From assembly GCA_903902325.1 (NCBI GenBank), contig CAIUUO010000245.1:1-46514 (forward strand): DNA of 46,514 nt, in the 5' to 3' direction. Under the pieces are notes generated by a model. The model was not told the origin of the DNA. It was given only the letters and a program-made list of their open reading frames with translations, and ran no database searches. The position numbers and the translations under genes are program-made. Below, in pieces: positions 24,206-34,364 of this stretch. Each line of letters begins with the position of its first letter. Position 1 is the stretch's first letter. Source of the DNA: an uncultured Bacteroidia bacterium (GTDB taxonomy: Bacteria > Bacteroidota > Bacteroidia > Bacteroidales > Prolixibacteraceae).

Positions 24206-26116
24206 ATGGGAAAAATTATTGGAATTGACTTAGGGACAACCAATTCATGTGTTGCCGTCATGGAGGGCAACGAACCTGTTGTAATCCCCAATAGTGAAGG
24301 TAAACGTACAACGCCATCCATTGTCGCTTTTGTCGACAACGGTGAGCGCAAAGTTGGTGATCCGGCCAAAAGGCAGGCGATCACCAATCCAACCAAAACA
24401 ATCTCCTCGATCAAAAGATTCATGGGTGAAACATTCAACCAGGTTTCCAAAGAGATTGGTAGAGTTCCTTTTGCAGTTATTCAGGGTGACAACAACACTC
24501 CCCGGGTTAAAATAGATGACAGGTTTTATTCTCCTCAGGAGATTTCTGCCATGATTCTTCAGAAAATGAAGAAAACGGCGGAGGATTATCTCGGACAGGA
24601 AGTAACCGAGGCTGTCATCACGGTACCTGCCTATTTCAACGACTCTCAACGTCAGGCAACCAAAGAAGCCGGCGAAATTGCCGGATTGAAGGTGCGCAGG
24701 ATCATCAATGAACCAACGGCTGCATCTCTGGCCTATGGCCTCGACAAGATGCACAAGGATATGAAGATTGCCGTATTCGACCTCGGAGGCGGAACTTTTG
24801 ATATTTCCATCCTTGAATTGGGAGAGGGAGTGTTCGAGGTGAAATCTACCGACGGTGACACCCACCTTGGCGGAGACGACTTTGACCAGGTGATCATCGA
24901 CTGGCTGGCAGAACAGTTTAAAGCCGATGAAGGTATCGATCTCCGCAAGGATCCCATGGCGCTGCAACGTTTGAAAGAAGCCGCAGAAAAGGCCAAAGTG
25001 GAACTTTCAAGCTCAACAGAGACAGAGATTAATCTTCCATATATTATGCCGGTCAACGGTATTCCAAAACACCTTGTCAGGAAACTGACCCGGGCTCAGT
25101 TCGAAAAACTAGCCGATTCACTGATCAATGCCACGATGGAACCATGCCGCAAGGCACTTAAGAATGCAGGGTTGACCATCAGCGATATCGATGAGGTAAT
25201 TCTGGTTGGTGGTTCTACACGTATTCCCGCCATTCAGGAGAAAGTGCAGCAACTCTTTGGGAAAACGCCTTCAAAAGGGGTTAATCCTGATGAGGTTGTC
25301 GCAGTAGGCGCTGCCATTCAAGGTGGTGTGTTAACGGGTGAAGTAAAGGATGTGCTCTTACTGGATGTAACACCGCTTTCATTGGGTATTGAAACCATGG
25401 GCGGGGTAATGACCAGGTTGATTGAATCCAATACAACCATTCCTACCAAGAAATCAGAGACATTTACAACGGCTTCGGATAACCAGCCTTCTGTCGAAAT
25501 CCATGTGTTGCAGGGCGAACGTCCGATGGCAGCCGGCAATAAAACGATTGGCAAATTTCACCTCGACGGTCTGCCCCCGGCACAAAGGGGTATTCCACAG
25601 ATCGAAGTTTCATTTGACATAGATGCCAACGGAATACTTCACGTCACTGCCAAGGACAAGGCAACCAGCAAGGAGCAATCAATCCGCATTGAAGCCTCTT
25701 CAGGTTTAAGTGATGATGAAATCAAACGGATGAAAGAGGAAGCAGCTGCCAATGCAGATTCTGACAAGCAGGCCAGGGAACAGGTGGAGAAACTCAACCA
25801 TGCAGATTCACTGATCTTCCAGACTGAAAAATCAATGAAAGAGTTTGGCGATAAATTGCCTGCCGACAAGAAAGCCCCGATCGAAACAGCCCTGAACAAG
25901 TTGAAAGATGCTCACAAGAACAAGGACTTCAGTGCCATAGATACTGCCACCAGTGAGTTGAATGAAGTATTTCAGGCTGCCTCACAGGAGATGTACAATG
26001 CGTCAAATGCTCAGGCAGAACCACAAGGAGCTCATGAAGAAGGACAAGCGTCCCAACAAAAAGGCAACAAAGGTGATGGTGAAGTGACCGATGTGGATTT
26101 TGAAGAGGTTAAGTAA
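24206..26116 (+). CDS. dnaK: Molecular chaperone DnaK (Hsp70)
   Basis: ATP-dependent Hsp70 chaperone, cytoplasmic, working with DnaJ and GrpE (not in this window). The protein is 636 aa and complete. N-terminal ATPase motifs are [42 protein letters not shown] and [14 protein letters not shown]. The interdomain linker is [16 protein letters not shown], followed by the substrate-binding beta domain and helical lid. The C-terminus ends in the usual acidic tail, [13 protein letters not shown]. It stands alone, followed by a strong terminator. Confidence 0.98.
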   Translation: MGKIIGIDLGTTNSCVAVMEGNEPVVIPNSEGKRTTPSIVAFVDNGERKVGDPAKRQAITNPTKTISSIKRFMGETFNQVSKEIGRVPFAVIQGDNNTPRVKIDDRFYSPQEISAMILQKMKKTAEDYLGQEVTEAVITVPAYFNDSQRQATKEAGEIAGLKVRRIINEPTAASLAYGLDKMHKDMKIAVFDLGGGTFDISILELGEGVFEVKSTDGDTHLGGDDFDQVIIDWLAEQFKADEGIDLRKDPMALQRLKEAAEKAKVELSSSTETEINLPYIMPVNGIPKHLVRKLTRAQFEKLADSLINATMEPCRKALKNAGLTISDIDEVILVGGSTRIPAIQEKVQQLFGKTPSKGVNPDEVVAVGAAIQGGVLTGEVKDVLLLDVTPLSLGIETMGGVMTRLIESNTTIPTKKSETFTTASDNQPSVEIHVLQGERPMAAGNKTIGKFHLDGLPPAQRGIPQIEVSFDIDANGILHVTAKDKATSKEQSIRIEASSGLSDDEIKRMKEEAAANADSDKQAREQVEKLNHADSLIFQTEKSMKEFGDKLPADKKAPIETALNKLKDAHKNKDFSAIDTATSELNEVFQAASQEMYNASNAQAEPQGAHEEGQASQQKGNKGDGEVTDVDFEEVK

Positions 26117-26140
26117 TAACCTCTCCATATATAACATAGA

Positions 26141-26169
26141 AAACCCGCTTTATTCAGGCGGGTTTTTTA
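26141..26169. terminator. Bidirectional rho-independent terminator between dnaK and the PagL-like gene
   Basis: An 8-bp stem, AAACCCGC (26141-26148) with GCGGGTTT (26158-26165), is followed by a T-run on the plus strand and preceded by an A-run. It can end transcription of dnaK and of the convergent minus-strand gene ending at 26190. Confidence 0.85.
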
Positions 26170-26189
26170 TGTTATTATTTCAATATGAA

Positions 26190-27434
26190 TTATTTTTCTC
26201 CCTTGCCATGTACGAACAGATGATAACCAAGGGTCCATTCAATATAGTCCGACACATGGTAATCATATGCTCGCAGGCAGATTCCGGCAAAGATTTTATT
26301 GTTGATCAGGTATTGTAATCCCAATCGTTGATAGGTAGCCGGAGTATGGTTGCCAGATGGTTTTCTGAAAAGGTAGAAACCCGGTTGGACTACTACCGAT
26401 AGTCTGTTGATAACCAGTTCATAGGAAGGGAAAATGCTCAGACTGATTTTATCCCCGTAAGATCCGTCGATGGATTCCAGCTTGCCGTTTTCGACCAATA
26501 TCGTTGAGTTGTATGAACCGTCATAGCCGAGCGACAGACCAATACCTATTTTTGATTTGTAAGTGATCTGATGGTTTAGAACTGTACTTAACCCATAAAC
26601 GGCATAATAAATTCCTTTGTATTTCGTCAATGAATCCACATTGTTCCCCGAATACGATACGTTTTTCACTCCGCCAAAAAATGAAAAATCAATGGATGTA
26701 TTTCGGTGATGGGCGGGAAGTCTCTCTTTTATAACAGGTGCAAGAAAGCGGTTAAGATTGTAATTCAGGCTGATTTTGGGAGCAAAGGTATTCAGGCCGT
26801 AATTGGGAGATTTCAATGCTCCATTTGAAAAGTGGGTGAAACTATAACCGATTCCAACATCAAAATGTGAACTCAGTGCGTAGCTAAGATTCATCCCCAG
26901 ATCGATGAATACACTTTCATTGGCGCCCATCGAGATATTATAGCTGCCTTCAGCCGGATTATAGCCTTCCCAATTGAATGTGAGACCGAATCCTCCTTCA
27001 TAATTAAGGCTGAAATTGTTCCATCGCCTGAAAGGTGCTTTGAAAATTGCATACACGGCAATCGGAGTACCAAACTTGGATGTATTGGCAAAGGAGGCAG
27101 AATAAACACCAAAACCATAAGATGGGAAACCATAATTTTTTTCCCATAGATTTTTACCGGTGGTCTGTTTCAGCAATTGAAATGAAAGCGCTACAAAATC
27201 ATAATCCTGGTCAAAGACAGGGTCGGTTGGTTTGAGAAATGGATTGGTGGCAAGGACTTTGCCAAATTGTGAGTATCCGGCAATCATCATTTTTTTATTG
27301 ACTTTTACTGAATCTGATTGCTGAATTTCAGCAAAACAAAAACCTGAAAAACCTAAAAGCATGAGGCAAATGACTAATTTTTGGATCACAAATGAAATAT
27401 GAGAAGGTATATTTTCCCTGACAGGAGCAATCAA
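26190..27434 (-). CDS. PagL-like acyloxyacyl hydrolase / lipid A 3-O-deacylase, outer membrane
   Basis: Predicted outer-membrane beta-barrel of 414 aa. A hydrophobic signal segment (about residues 16-35, ending CFA) is followed by many alternating aromatic beta strands. The sequence YSFTHFSNGALKSPN carries H201, S203 and N204, matching the HxSN active-site pattern of PagL-type lipid A deacylases, so it probably removes an acyl chain from lipid A. The N-terminus is uncertain: the ATG at 27434 leaves about 15 residues before the signal segment, and a GTG at codon 16 would give a more usual signal peptide. It is convergent with dnaK. Confidence 0.75.
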   Translation of the reverse strand: MIAPVRENIPSHISFVIQKLVICLMLLGFSGFCFAEIQQSDSVKVNKKMMIAGYSQFGKVLATNPFLKPTDPVFDQDYDFVALSFQLLKQTTGKNLWEKNYGFPSYGFGVYSASFANTSKFGTPIAVYAIFKAPFRRWNNFSLNYEGGFGLTFNWEGYNPAEGSYNISMGANESVFIDLGMNLSYALSSHFDVGIGYSFTHFSNGALKSPNYGLNTFAPKISLNYNLNRFLAPVIKERLPAHHRNTSIDFSFFGGVKNVSYSGNNVDSLTKYKGIYYAVYGLSTVLNHQITYKSKIGIGLSLGYDGSYNSTILVENGKLESIDGSYGDKISLSIFPSYELVINRLSVVVQPGFYLFRKPSGNHTPATYQRLGLQYLINNKIFAGICLRAYDYHVSDYIEWTLGYHLFVHGKGEK

Positions 27435-27527
27435 ATCAGTTAAGTAAAGAGAAATCTCCTGTCAATGAATTTCATCTATAAAATTACTATAAAAGTTAGA
27501 GAAAACGGCTGTCACTAAAATGAAAAA

Positions 27528-27628
27528 AACCGCAAAGGTCGCTGAGATATTTCGCATAGTACACAAAGCTGGTCTTTATGAAGTTCAACTTTGCGTTCCT
27601 TTGCGCTTTCTTCGCGACCTTTGCGGTT
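27528..27628. repeat. Long imperfect inverted repeat of CGCAAAGG-type units
   Basis: Outer arms 27528-27542 and 27614-27628 are 15 nt and perfectly complementary. Inward, further partial matches (TCGCATAG with its complement, ACACAAAG with ACGCAAAG) continue the pairing with small gaps. It lies between two minus-strand genes, about 47 nt behind the stop of the lipoprotein gene. Confidence 0.8.
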
Positions 27629-27675
27629 AGTGTTAAATCTGTACCCCTTTCGCTGAAAGGTGTTTAGTCTAGGTT

Positions 27676-28554
27676 TTATTTCTTGGGAGCAGCCGGTTCA
27701 TCTTTAAAGAAGATAGGCCAAATATTGGGTTTGGGGAAACTAACTCCCTTGTTGCTACCCCTGAAGGCGCCGGATGCATCCTGATCAGCACCAAAATAGT
27801 ACATCGGCCAACCTCTATAGGTCAGTTGCTTTTTACCAACTGCGGTGATACTTCCAAACAATGATTTGTCGAGAATAGATGGCACCACAATTTTATCCGT
27901 TTCATAAATGGGCCAGGTACCATTGTTGGTCAGGTCAGCCTTGGTGTATTTATTAACATTGGCACTATCCTTGTAATAGGAATAGAGAGTGCGTCCAACC
28001 AAATCGGTAAAATAGACGGTTGCACCAACTCCTTCAGTATAGACATTGGTTGCAGATGCAACGTAGTTTTTGGCATCCGAACCAACCAGCTGTTGTTTTG
28101 CAATCATAATGGTATAATCTGGTTTTGCAACAAACCACAATCCGTTCACACCATCACCGGTGGTAGTGGAGGGTGCTTCACGCACACCGGCAGGTGCATA
28201 GTAATAAAGGGGCCATCCTTTGTAGGTGACCTGCATGCCATTTGCCGTGCTTACAGTGGAAAAATCTGCAAGGGCCAGTCCGGGCGCCAGTTTATCTGCC
28301 GTAAGTCCAGTAAGATTGAAGACCGGCCAGTTGGTGGTGCATCCACCCGTGCAATTGTTGGCACCGTTGGAATCCATGGCAAAGAAATAGAGTGAATTTC
28401 CGTCATGGTCAGTTAAATAGCTTCCAAGTGTAGTTGAAGTTGCAAGATTGACAAGATATGGACTTGATTTGTCCGCTTTTTGACATTGCGTCAAAATCAG
28501 ACTTGCTGAAAATAGCAGTACTGAGACAGTAAAATTGTATAACCTTTTCATCAT
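27676..28554 (-). CDS. Secreted-repeat lipoprotein (COG4315 / Lipoprotein_15 type)
   Basis: Predicted lipoprotein of 292 aa with two copies of the secreted repeat of unknown function. The first has a CTGGCTTNWPVF segment, and each ends in a Y-K/R-GWP-L/M-YY motif (TYKGWPLYYY, TYRGWPMYYF). The function of this family is not established. I start at the ATG at 28554 (28551 is equally possible) because what follows is MMKRLYNFTVSVLL, a signal peptide ending LILTQC with C24 as likely lipidation site. The longer frame from 28626 would bury that signal. The Gln before Cys is unusual for a lipobox. Confidence 0.75.
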   Translation of the reverse strand: MMKRLYNFTVSVLLFSASLILTQCQKADKSSPYLVNLATSTTLGSYLTDHDGNSLYFFAMDSNGANNCTGGCTTNWPVFNLTGLTADKLAPGLALADFSTVSTANGMQVTYKGWPLYYYAPAGVREAPSTTTGDGVNGLWFVAKPDYTIMIAKQQLVGSDAKNYVASATNVYTEGVGATVYFTDLVGRTLYSYYKDSANVNKYTKADLTNNGTWPIYETDKIVVPSILDKSLFGSITAVGKKQLTYRGWPMYYFGADQDASGAFRGSNKGVSFPKPNIWPIFFKDEPAAPKK

Positions 28555-28992
28555 GTTGAATTTTAAGTTGTTTGGAATAATTGTAATCAGATATCTGTTA
28601 CGGATAATAATATCATATGTTTGCAAAAACGATAATTTATTTTAAATAAGACTAAATAAAAATAAGCAAACTTAGAAAAGGGAAATTTTTTTTTAAGGGA
28701 TCTTTTTCCGTCTTATTTCAACCTATTTGAGAATGGATCCAATGTTGAGCGATAATAATCCCAAATTTCTACCAACTTTTCAAATAAGTTTGAACTGAGA
28801 TTCGCTTTTATCTATCAGATTACCTGTGTGCAATATTTGTCGGGGCTGGAATTCCTGCTTAAACCAATAGCAGGATTTGAAGTCAAAGGCTTGACTTGCA
28901 TGAAGAATAATGAGCGTATCCTTCATGATTTTTGATTAATATTGTGTTTGACTTTTTATGATCTGAAATAGGCGAAGTCATCGTAAATCTGT
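28555..28992. other. Divergent intergenic region with the efflux-operon promoter and a long leader
   Basis: The regulated promoter at 28760-28792 leaves a leader of about 200 nt before the TolC-like start. The leader can form a 7-bp stem (28853-28859 with 28869-28875) and contains an 11-codon open frame from 28899 (MKNNERILHDF). I cannot tell whether either matters. Confidence 0.45.
28760..28792 (+). promoter_or_regulatory. Efflux operon promoter with shared operator (site 1)
   Basis: CCCAAATTTCTACCAACTT (28760-28778) is followed by TAAGTTTG (28785-28792), a TAnnTTTG -7 box. The AAATT of the element starts exactly 22 nt before the -7 box, as in sites 2 and 3. AAATT (28763) and AACTT (28774) form a direct repeat with 11-nt spacing, the usual layout for OmpR-family regulators. 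Confidence 0.75.
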
Positions 28993-29001
28993 TTGAAAAA
29001 A

Positions 29002-30261
29002 ATGATTCCACGAAAAATTGAAAAATCGGTTCTGACCGCAATTCTTTTGTCTCTTTTCTTCCAGGTTGCAGTTGCACAGGAAAGGAACATCGATTACTTT
29101 GTGAATCTGGCTTTGCAGAATTCACCCTTGCTGAAAGATTACCACAACAGGCTGCAATCAAACAGGATCGATAGCCTGCGGTTACGGGCAGGACTGGGGC
29201 CACAGGTCAATGCTGTCAGCAATGACAGTTATGCACCTGTTATACATGGAGTAGGGCAGGATGAAGCCATTACCAACGGAGCAAATATTTATGCCGCTGT
29301 TTCAGTCTCGAGAGGAATAATCAGCAAAAAAAATCTGCAAAATCAGGTTCAGTCAGTAGAATTGCAAAAACAGTCCATTCTGAATCCTGCAAAAATCTCC
29401 GAGCAAGACATCCGAAAGAATGTCATTGATCAGTACATTTCAGTTTATGGACTACTGGAGCAGGTTAAATTCCTTGGCGATGAACTGGATCTGATGCATA
29501 AACAGGAGATCATCCTCAAAAGACTTACTTTCACAGGAGTTTATAAACAAACTGAGTACCTCTCTTTTATGGTACTCCTGCAACAGCAGGATATACAGTT
29601 GATTCAGATCCGGAGTCAGTACAAGAATGCGTACAGAACCCTTCATTATTTATGCGGAGTAATCGATACTACGACGTATCCGTTGGCATTTCCGGCCTTG
29701 AAACTTGAAAAATTGCCTGTTCTCCGGAACTCCATTTTTTACCAGCAATTTGTGACGGATAGTCTTAATCTGGCCATCAATGACAAGCAGATTGATTATG
29801 CCTATCAACCGAAACTGAATATTTTTGGCGAACTTGGTATAAACTCTTCCTTAGCCATTTCACCAGTAAAGAATTTTGGTCCTAATTTTGGAATGAACCT
29901 CTCCGTACCAATTTATGACGGTCATCAAAAAAGAATGCAGCATAACCAGATCGCGGTATCAGAGTTGACAAGGAAATATTACCGGGATTTTTTTACGAAG
30001 CAATATGGTCAGCAAATCAATCAGTTGATATTGCAATTAACGGATGTCCAAAATCTTACCGGAAGAATAAAAAAGCAGATCACTTACGCGCAGACATTGG
30101 TTGAAGCTGACAGGAAACTGCTTGAGACAGGAGAAGTGAGTGTGACAGATTACATCCTGGCAATGTCCAACCTGCTGACTACAAAAAACCAGCTGATACA
30201 AAATGAATTTGAAAAATATCAACTTATCAACCAGCTCAATTACTGGTGCAGGGAAAAATAG
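29002..30261 (+). CDS. TolC-like outer membrane efflux channel
   Basis: Outer membrane factor of a tripartite efflux pump, 419 aa. A signal peptide (MIPRKIEKSVLTAILLSLFFQVAVAQ) is followed by a long helical body with two weakly repeated halves and the usual late motif LLETGEVSVTDYILAMSNLL. A TTG three codons upstream (28993) could also start the gene; I prefer the ATG. The next gene begins 7 nt after the stop, so channel, adaptor and pump form one operon. Substrate unknown. Confidence 0.87.
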   Translation: MIPRKIEKSVLTAILLSLFFQVAVAQERNIDYFVNLALQNSPLLKDYHNRLQSNRIDSLRLRAGLGPQVNAVSNDSYAPVIHGVGQDEAITNGANIYAAVSVSRGIISKKNLQNQVQSVELQKQSILNPAKISEQDIRKNVIDQYISVYGLLEQVKFLGDELDLMHKQEIILKRLTFTGVYKQTEYLSFMVLLQQQDIQLIQIRSQYKNAYRTLHYLCGVIDTTTYPLAFPALKLEKLPVLRNSIFYQQFVTDSLNLAINDKQIDYAYQPKLNIFGELGINSSLAISPVKNFGPNFGMNLSVPIYDGHQKRMQHNQIAVSELTRKYYRDFFTKQYGQQINQLILQLTDVQNLTGRIKKQITYAQTLVEADRKLLETGEVSVTDYILAMSNLLTTKNQLIQNEFEKYQLINQLNYWCREK

Positions 30262-30268
30262 TAAAATT

Positions 30269-31186
30269 ATGAGACCATTATTAATTCCATCACTCCTTGT
30301 TGTTTGCCTGTTTGCTTCTTGTCATACAGGGAAAGCTCCCTCCACGGAAACACAACAGGAAGGCAGGGTGCCTGTTACAGTCACAACCGTTAAAACAGGC
30401 ATGCTGAATGACTATGTTGAGTTGAATGCCACCTCCCAGTTTCAGTTGAAGACCTCTGTAAAATCGATGACAAACGGCTACCTTCAGGAAGTTAAGGTCA
30501 AACTTGGCCAGCATATTTCCAAAGGAGACAAGCTTTTCACGGTTCAGTCGAAAGAAGCTCAGAACCTGGGAAATACAATAAACAAGGTAGACAGTTTGCT
30601 CCGTTTTGAAGGTAAAATTCAGGTAAAGGCACCTGGTGATGGTTATATTCTGCAACTTGCATACCGTGAAGGAGATTATGTTCAGGACGGAGAGGTCATT
30701 GCCACCATCGGAGACCTGAAAAGTCTTGTTTTTATGCTGGAACTTCCCTATGAGTTGAAACCTTATCTTGAAGGGAACAGGTCTGTCATATTGACTCTTC
30801 CGGACGGAGAACACCACAGGGGAACTGTTACCACGGCCATGCCCACTGTGGATGCAGCCTCCCAGACCATGAGCTATATCATCACCGTGGATAACTCAAA
30901 ACTAATCCCGGAGAATCTGATGGCCAAAGTTCAGTATGTAAAAAAGATGAGCGCCAATGCCATGATACTCCCCAAAGAGGCCATATTGACCAATGAAGTT
31001 CAGAGCCAGTTCTGGATTATGCAGATGACTGACAGCTCAACGGCTGTAAAGACTATCATTATCAAGGGTATTGAGACCGGCGATAGTGTGGAGGTTCTTT
31101 CTCCGCACCTGTCGCCGGATATGAAAATCCTTTTGACAGGAAATTATGGTTTACCGGATACGGCAAAAGTAGTGATCGAAAAATAA
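30269..31186 (+). CDS. RND periplasmic adaptor lipoprotein (HlyD/MFP family)
   Basis: Membrane fusion protein that joins the RND pump to the outer-membrane channel, 305 aa. The start at 30269 gives MRPLLIPSLLVVCLFASC, a clear lipoprotein signal with C18 in the lipobox FASC. An upstream frame from 30203 overlaps the channel gene and lacks a signal. A biotinyl/lipoyl-like hairpin (QLAYREGDYVQDGEVIATIGD) and a beta-barrel follow. It is on the short side for the family because the helical hairpin is reduced. Operon spacing: 7 nt to the upstream stop and 8 nt to the pump start. Confidence 0.88.
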   Translation: MRPLLIPSLLVVCLFASCHTGKAPSTETQQEGRVPVTVTTVKTGMLNDYVELNATSQFQLKTSVKSMTNGYLQEVKVKLGQHISKGDKLFTVQSKEAQNLGNTINKVDSLLRFEGKIQVKAPGDGYILQLAYREGDYVQDGEVIATIGDLKSLVFMLELPYELKPYLEGNRSVILTLPDGEHHRGTVTTAMPTVDAASQTMSYIITVDNSKLIPENLMAKVQYVKKMSANAMILPKEAILTNEVQSQFWIMQMTDSSTAVKTIIIKGIETGDSVEVLSPHLSPDMKILLTGNYGLPDTAKVVIEK

Positions 31187-31194
31187 AAAGATAG

Positions 31195-34100
31195 ATGAAG
31201 AGTTTCTTTACCTCGCACAAGAATGCACTTTCTGTCGTCATCGCCGTGATCCTGATGGGTGGAGGGTTTACCTACAGCATCCTTCAGACATCATTGTTTC
31301 CTGAGATAACTTTCCCAAAGATCAAAATCATTGCGGATGCCGGTCAACAGCCTGTCGACCAGATGATGATGATGGTTACCCGTCCGCTTGAGCTGGCGAT
31401 TAAAAAGGTCCCCGACCTGAAGGTAATCCGTAGCAGCACCTCACGGGGATCCTGCGAAATCTCAGCCTTTATGGACTGGAAGACCGACATTAACCTCAGT
31501 CAGCAGCGCATCGAGTCAAAAATCAGTGAGATCAGGAGCTCTCTTCCACCGGACCTTTCGGTGGTTGTAGAAAGGATGAACCCTTCGATCCTGCCTGTCA
31601 TCGGCTATACACTGGAAGGCGTGGGACGCAGTCCCATTGATCTGAAATATCTGGCTAATTTTACCATTAAGCCCTTTCTTTCGCAGGTAGAGGGAGTCTC
31701 CGAAATCAGGATCATCGGTGGCAAGGAGAAGGAATACTGGGTGGAGCTCAATATCTCGAAGATCAGTTCACTCGGTTTAACCCCGGATATCATCAAGAAC
31801 ACCCTGAATGAAACGGGGTTTGTTCGGTCAAACGGATATCTTAACGATTACCGAAAAATGTACCTTACCATCACTGACGCGCTGGGCAGGAATAAAACCG
31901 AGCTGGAAAATCTGGTTGTTAGCAATACGGGGAAAAGGGTGATCCTGATCAAAGACATTGCTACGGTGAAAATCAGGGAGGCAAAAGAGTACATCAAAAT
32001 TAACGCGAATGGGAAAGATAACATTCTGATTGCAGTTATCAAACAACCAAATGCCAACCTGATCGAACTCACGGAGCAGATGCGTAATAAGCTGATTGAC
32101 CTCCAAAAAACCTTGCCTCCTGATATCGTGATTAAACCCTATTACGTCCAGGCTGATTTTGTGAATGAATCCATCCGGAGTGTGACAGACAGTTTGTGGA
32201 TCGGACTGATCCTGGCAATTTTTGTCGCCATACTCTTCCTGCGTTCCCTGAAGGCAAGTACGACGATCCTGATAACGATCCCCGTTACAATATGTCTGAC
32301 ACTCATCGTACTCTATGCGATGGGTCAGACGCTCAATATCATGACCCTTGGCGCCATTGCCGCCTCCATCGGACTGATCATTGATGATGCCATCGTGGTG
32401 GTGGAACAGATTCAGCGAACGCACGAGGAACATCCGCTCGAAAAATCGACGACATTGGTACAGAAGGCAATACGGTTCCTATTCCCGGCTATGGTTGGTT
32501 CATCGCTCAGTACCATTGTGATTTTCCTGCCGTTTCTGCTTATGACCGGGGTTGCGGGTGCTTATTTCAAGGTGATGACCAATGCCATGGTCGTAACACT
32601 CGTTTGTTCATTCTTCGTGACCTGGATGGGACTTCCTGTCATTTACCTGCTTCTGACATCAAAATCGGCGAAACAGACCAGAAAAACGGTTAAAAAGGAT
32701 GTTTCACATCATGTGAAAACGCAGAAATGGGTCTCCTGGTTTATCCATCGTCCGGCAATCAGCATGGCCTTCATGGTTCTGCTCGTTCTTTCGATTTTTC
32801 TCGTTTATCCCAAACTGGAAACCGGTTTTCTTCCGGAGATGGATGAAGGGAGTATTGTTCTGGATTACAGATCCCCGCCGGGGACTTCCCTGGAGGAGAC
32901 AGACAGAATTTTGAGGCAGGTTGAAAAGATTATCGTAAAGATACCCGAGGTTGAAACCTATTCACGCCGCTCCGGTACAGAAATGGGCTTTTTCATCACG
33001 GAACCCAACAAGGGAGATTACCTGATTCAGTTGAAGAAGAACCGTTCCAGAACTACAGAGGAAGTGATTGATGATATTCGCGGTAGGGTAGAGGCATCTC
33101 AGCCTGCCTTGAAAATTGATTTTGGTCAGGTGATTGGCGACATGCTTGGTGACCTGATGGAGTCGGCTAAGCCTATCGAAGTCAAGATCTTTGGCAACGA
33201 CCGAATCAAACTAGAAGATATGTCAAGAAAGATTGCCTCGATTGTCTCAAAGATTGACGGGGTCGAAGATGTTTCAGACGGAATCATTGCTGCGGGTCCT
33301 TACGTGAACGTGTTACCCGACAATTCCAAGCTATCGCAGTTCGGAATAAACCCTGCGAATCTGCAATACCAGCTTCAGACCGCGCTGGAGGGGAACATTG
33401 TCGGAAATATCCAGGATAGGGAGCAGTTCACAAATATCAGGTTACTTTATCCCGGAAATAAGACACTGGATGTTAATGATATCAAGAATCTCCAGATCTC
33501 CATGCCTAACGGGAAGCTGAAACCAATCGATCAGCTGGCTACGGTCAAACTGATCGCCGGAGATGCTGAGATCAATCGTGAAAATCTGCAGAACATGGGA
33601 GTCGTGTACGCCAGGCTGAACCAAAGAGACCTTGGCAGCGCCATAAGGGAGATACAACAGAGTATTTCTTCACAAATTGTATTACCGCAGGGATACAGCA
33701 TTGTTTATGGAGGGGCTTACGCCGAACAGCAGAAATCCTTTGGGGAATTGCTTATCATTCTTGTCACGGCAAGCCTGCTGGTATTCTGTGTGATCCTGGC
33801 CTTGTTCAAGGAGTTTCGCATCGCCTTTACCATCCTGCTGATAGCCGTCCTGGGGATAGCCGGAAGTTATCTGGCCCTCTTCCTCACCAAAACCCCGTTG
33901 AATGTGGGCAGCTATACAGGTTTAATCATGATTGTCGGAATCATTGGAGAAAATGCCATTTTTACCTTCCTTCAATTCAAGGAGGCAAGAATCAAGATGG
34001 ACGTAGATGAATCAATCGTTTACGCCATTTCTACGCGATTGCGGCCAAAACTGATGACGGCGCTTGGTGCCATCATCGCCCTGATGCCTATTGCCCTGGG

Positions 34101-34257
34101 AATCGGTGCCGGAGCACAGATGCACCAGCCTCTCGCCATTGCCATTATTGGTGGTTTTTTGGTTGCTTTGCCCTTGTTGCTGATTGTTTTACCTACCATC
34201 GTTCGGATACTTTATGCCAGAAGTCAGGGGCACGAAGCGATGTTTGACGAGGATTAG
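31195..34257 (+). CDS. RND-family efflux transporter (AcrB/CzcA superfamily)
   Basis: Proton-driven inner-membrane pump of 1020 aa, with 12 transmembrane segments expected from the family and two large periplasmic domains. The TM4 proton-relay aspartates are D397 and D398 in SIGLIIDDAIVVVE, as in drug-exporting (HAE1) members rather than heavy-metal ones. In TM10, where AcrB has its relay lysine, this protein reads GIIGENAIF with E919, so that lysine is absent. The gene ends an operon with channel and adaptor, and the two-component system that probably controls it follows at once. Substrate unknown; drugs, detergents or envelope lipids are all possible. Confidence 0.92.
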   Translation: MKSFFTSHKNALSVVIAVILMGGGFTYSILQTSLFPEITFPKIKIIADAGQQPVDQMMMMVTRPLELAIKKVPDLKVIRSSTSRGSCEISAFMDWKTDINLSQQRIESKISEIRSSLPPDLSVVVERMNPSILPVIGYTLEGVGRSPIDLKYLANFTIKPFLSQVEGVSEIRIIGGKEKEYWVELNISKISSLGLTPDIIKNTLNETGFVRSNGYLNDYRKMYLTITDALGRNKTELENLVVSNTGKRVILIKDIATVKIREAKEYIKINANGKDNILIAVIKQPNANLIELTEQMRNKLIDLQKTLPPDIVIKPYYVQADFVNESIRSVTDSLWIGLILAIFVAILFLRSLKASTTILITIPVTICLTLIVLYAMGQTLNIMTLGAIAASIGLIIDDAIVVVEQIQRTHEEHPLEKSTTLVQKAIRFLFPAMVGSSLSTIVIFLPFLLMTGVAGAYFKVMTNAMVVTLVCSFFVTWMGLPVIYLLLTSKSAKQTRKTVKKDVSHHVKTQKWVSWFIHRPAISMAFMVLLVLSIFLVYPKLETGFLPEMDEGSIVLDYRSPPGTSLEETDRILRQVEKIIVKIPEVETYSRRSGTEMGFFITEPNKGDYLIQLKKNRSRTTEEVIDDIRGRVEASQPALKIDFGQVIGDMLGDLMESAKPIEVKIFGNDRIKLEDMSRKIASIVSKIDGVEDVSDGIIAAGPYVNVLPDNSKLSQFGINPANLQYQLQTALEGNIVGNIQDREQFTNIRLLYPGNKTLDVNDIKNLQISMPNGKLKPIDQLATVKLIAGDAEINRENLQNMGVVYARLNQRDLGSAIREIQQSISSQIVLPQGYSIVYGGAYAEQQKSFGELLIILVTASLLVFCVILALFKEFRIAFTILLIAVLGIAGSYLALFLTKTPLNVGSYTGLIMIVGIIGENAIFTFLQFKEARIKMDVDESIVYAISTRLRPKLMTALGAIIALMPIALGIGAGAQMHQPLAIAIIGGFLVALPLLLIVLPTIVRILYARSQGHEAMFDED

Positions 34258-34314
34258 TTTATCTAAAAAATATTACTCTATGTAATGTTTTAACTGTCTG
34301 AGAATTTGCGGCGT

Positions 34315-34347
34315 CCCAAATTTCTACCAAATTCAAATATAAATTTG
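34315..34347 (+). promoter_or_regulatory. Response-regulator promoter with shared operator (site 2)
   Basis: CCCAAATTTCTACCAAATT (34315-34333) precedes TAAATTTG (34340-34347) with the same 22-nt offset as at sites 1 and 3. The transcription start would lie about 12 nt before the TTG start codon at 34365. Its presence here implies autoregulation if the regulator itself binds it. Confidence 0.75.
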
Positions 34348-34364
34348 TGTAAAAAGATATTCCA

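Noticed and set aside
28883..29203. Minus-strand 106-codon frame over the TolC leader
   Set aside because: It overlaps the signal-peptide coding region of the TolC-like gene and has no recognisable features.
30203..30268. Longer N-terminus for the adaptor protein
   Set aside because: It overlaps the TolC-like gene, and the ATG at 30269 gives a perfect lipoprotein signal.
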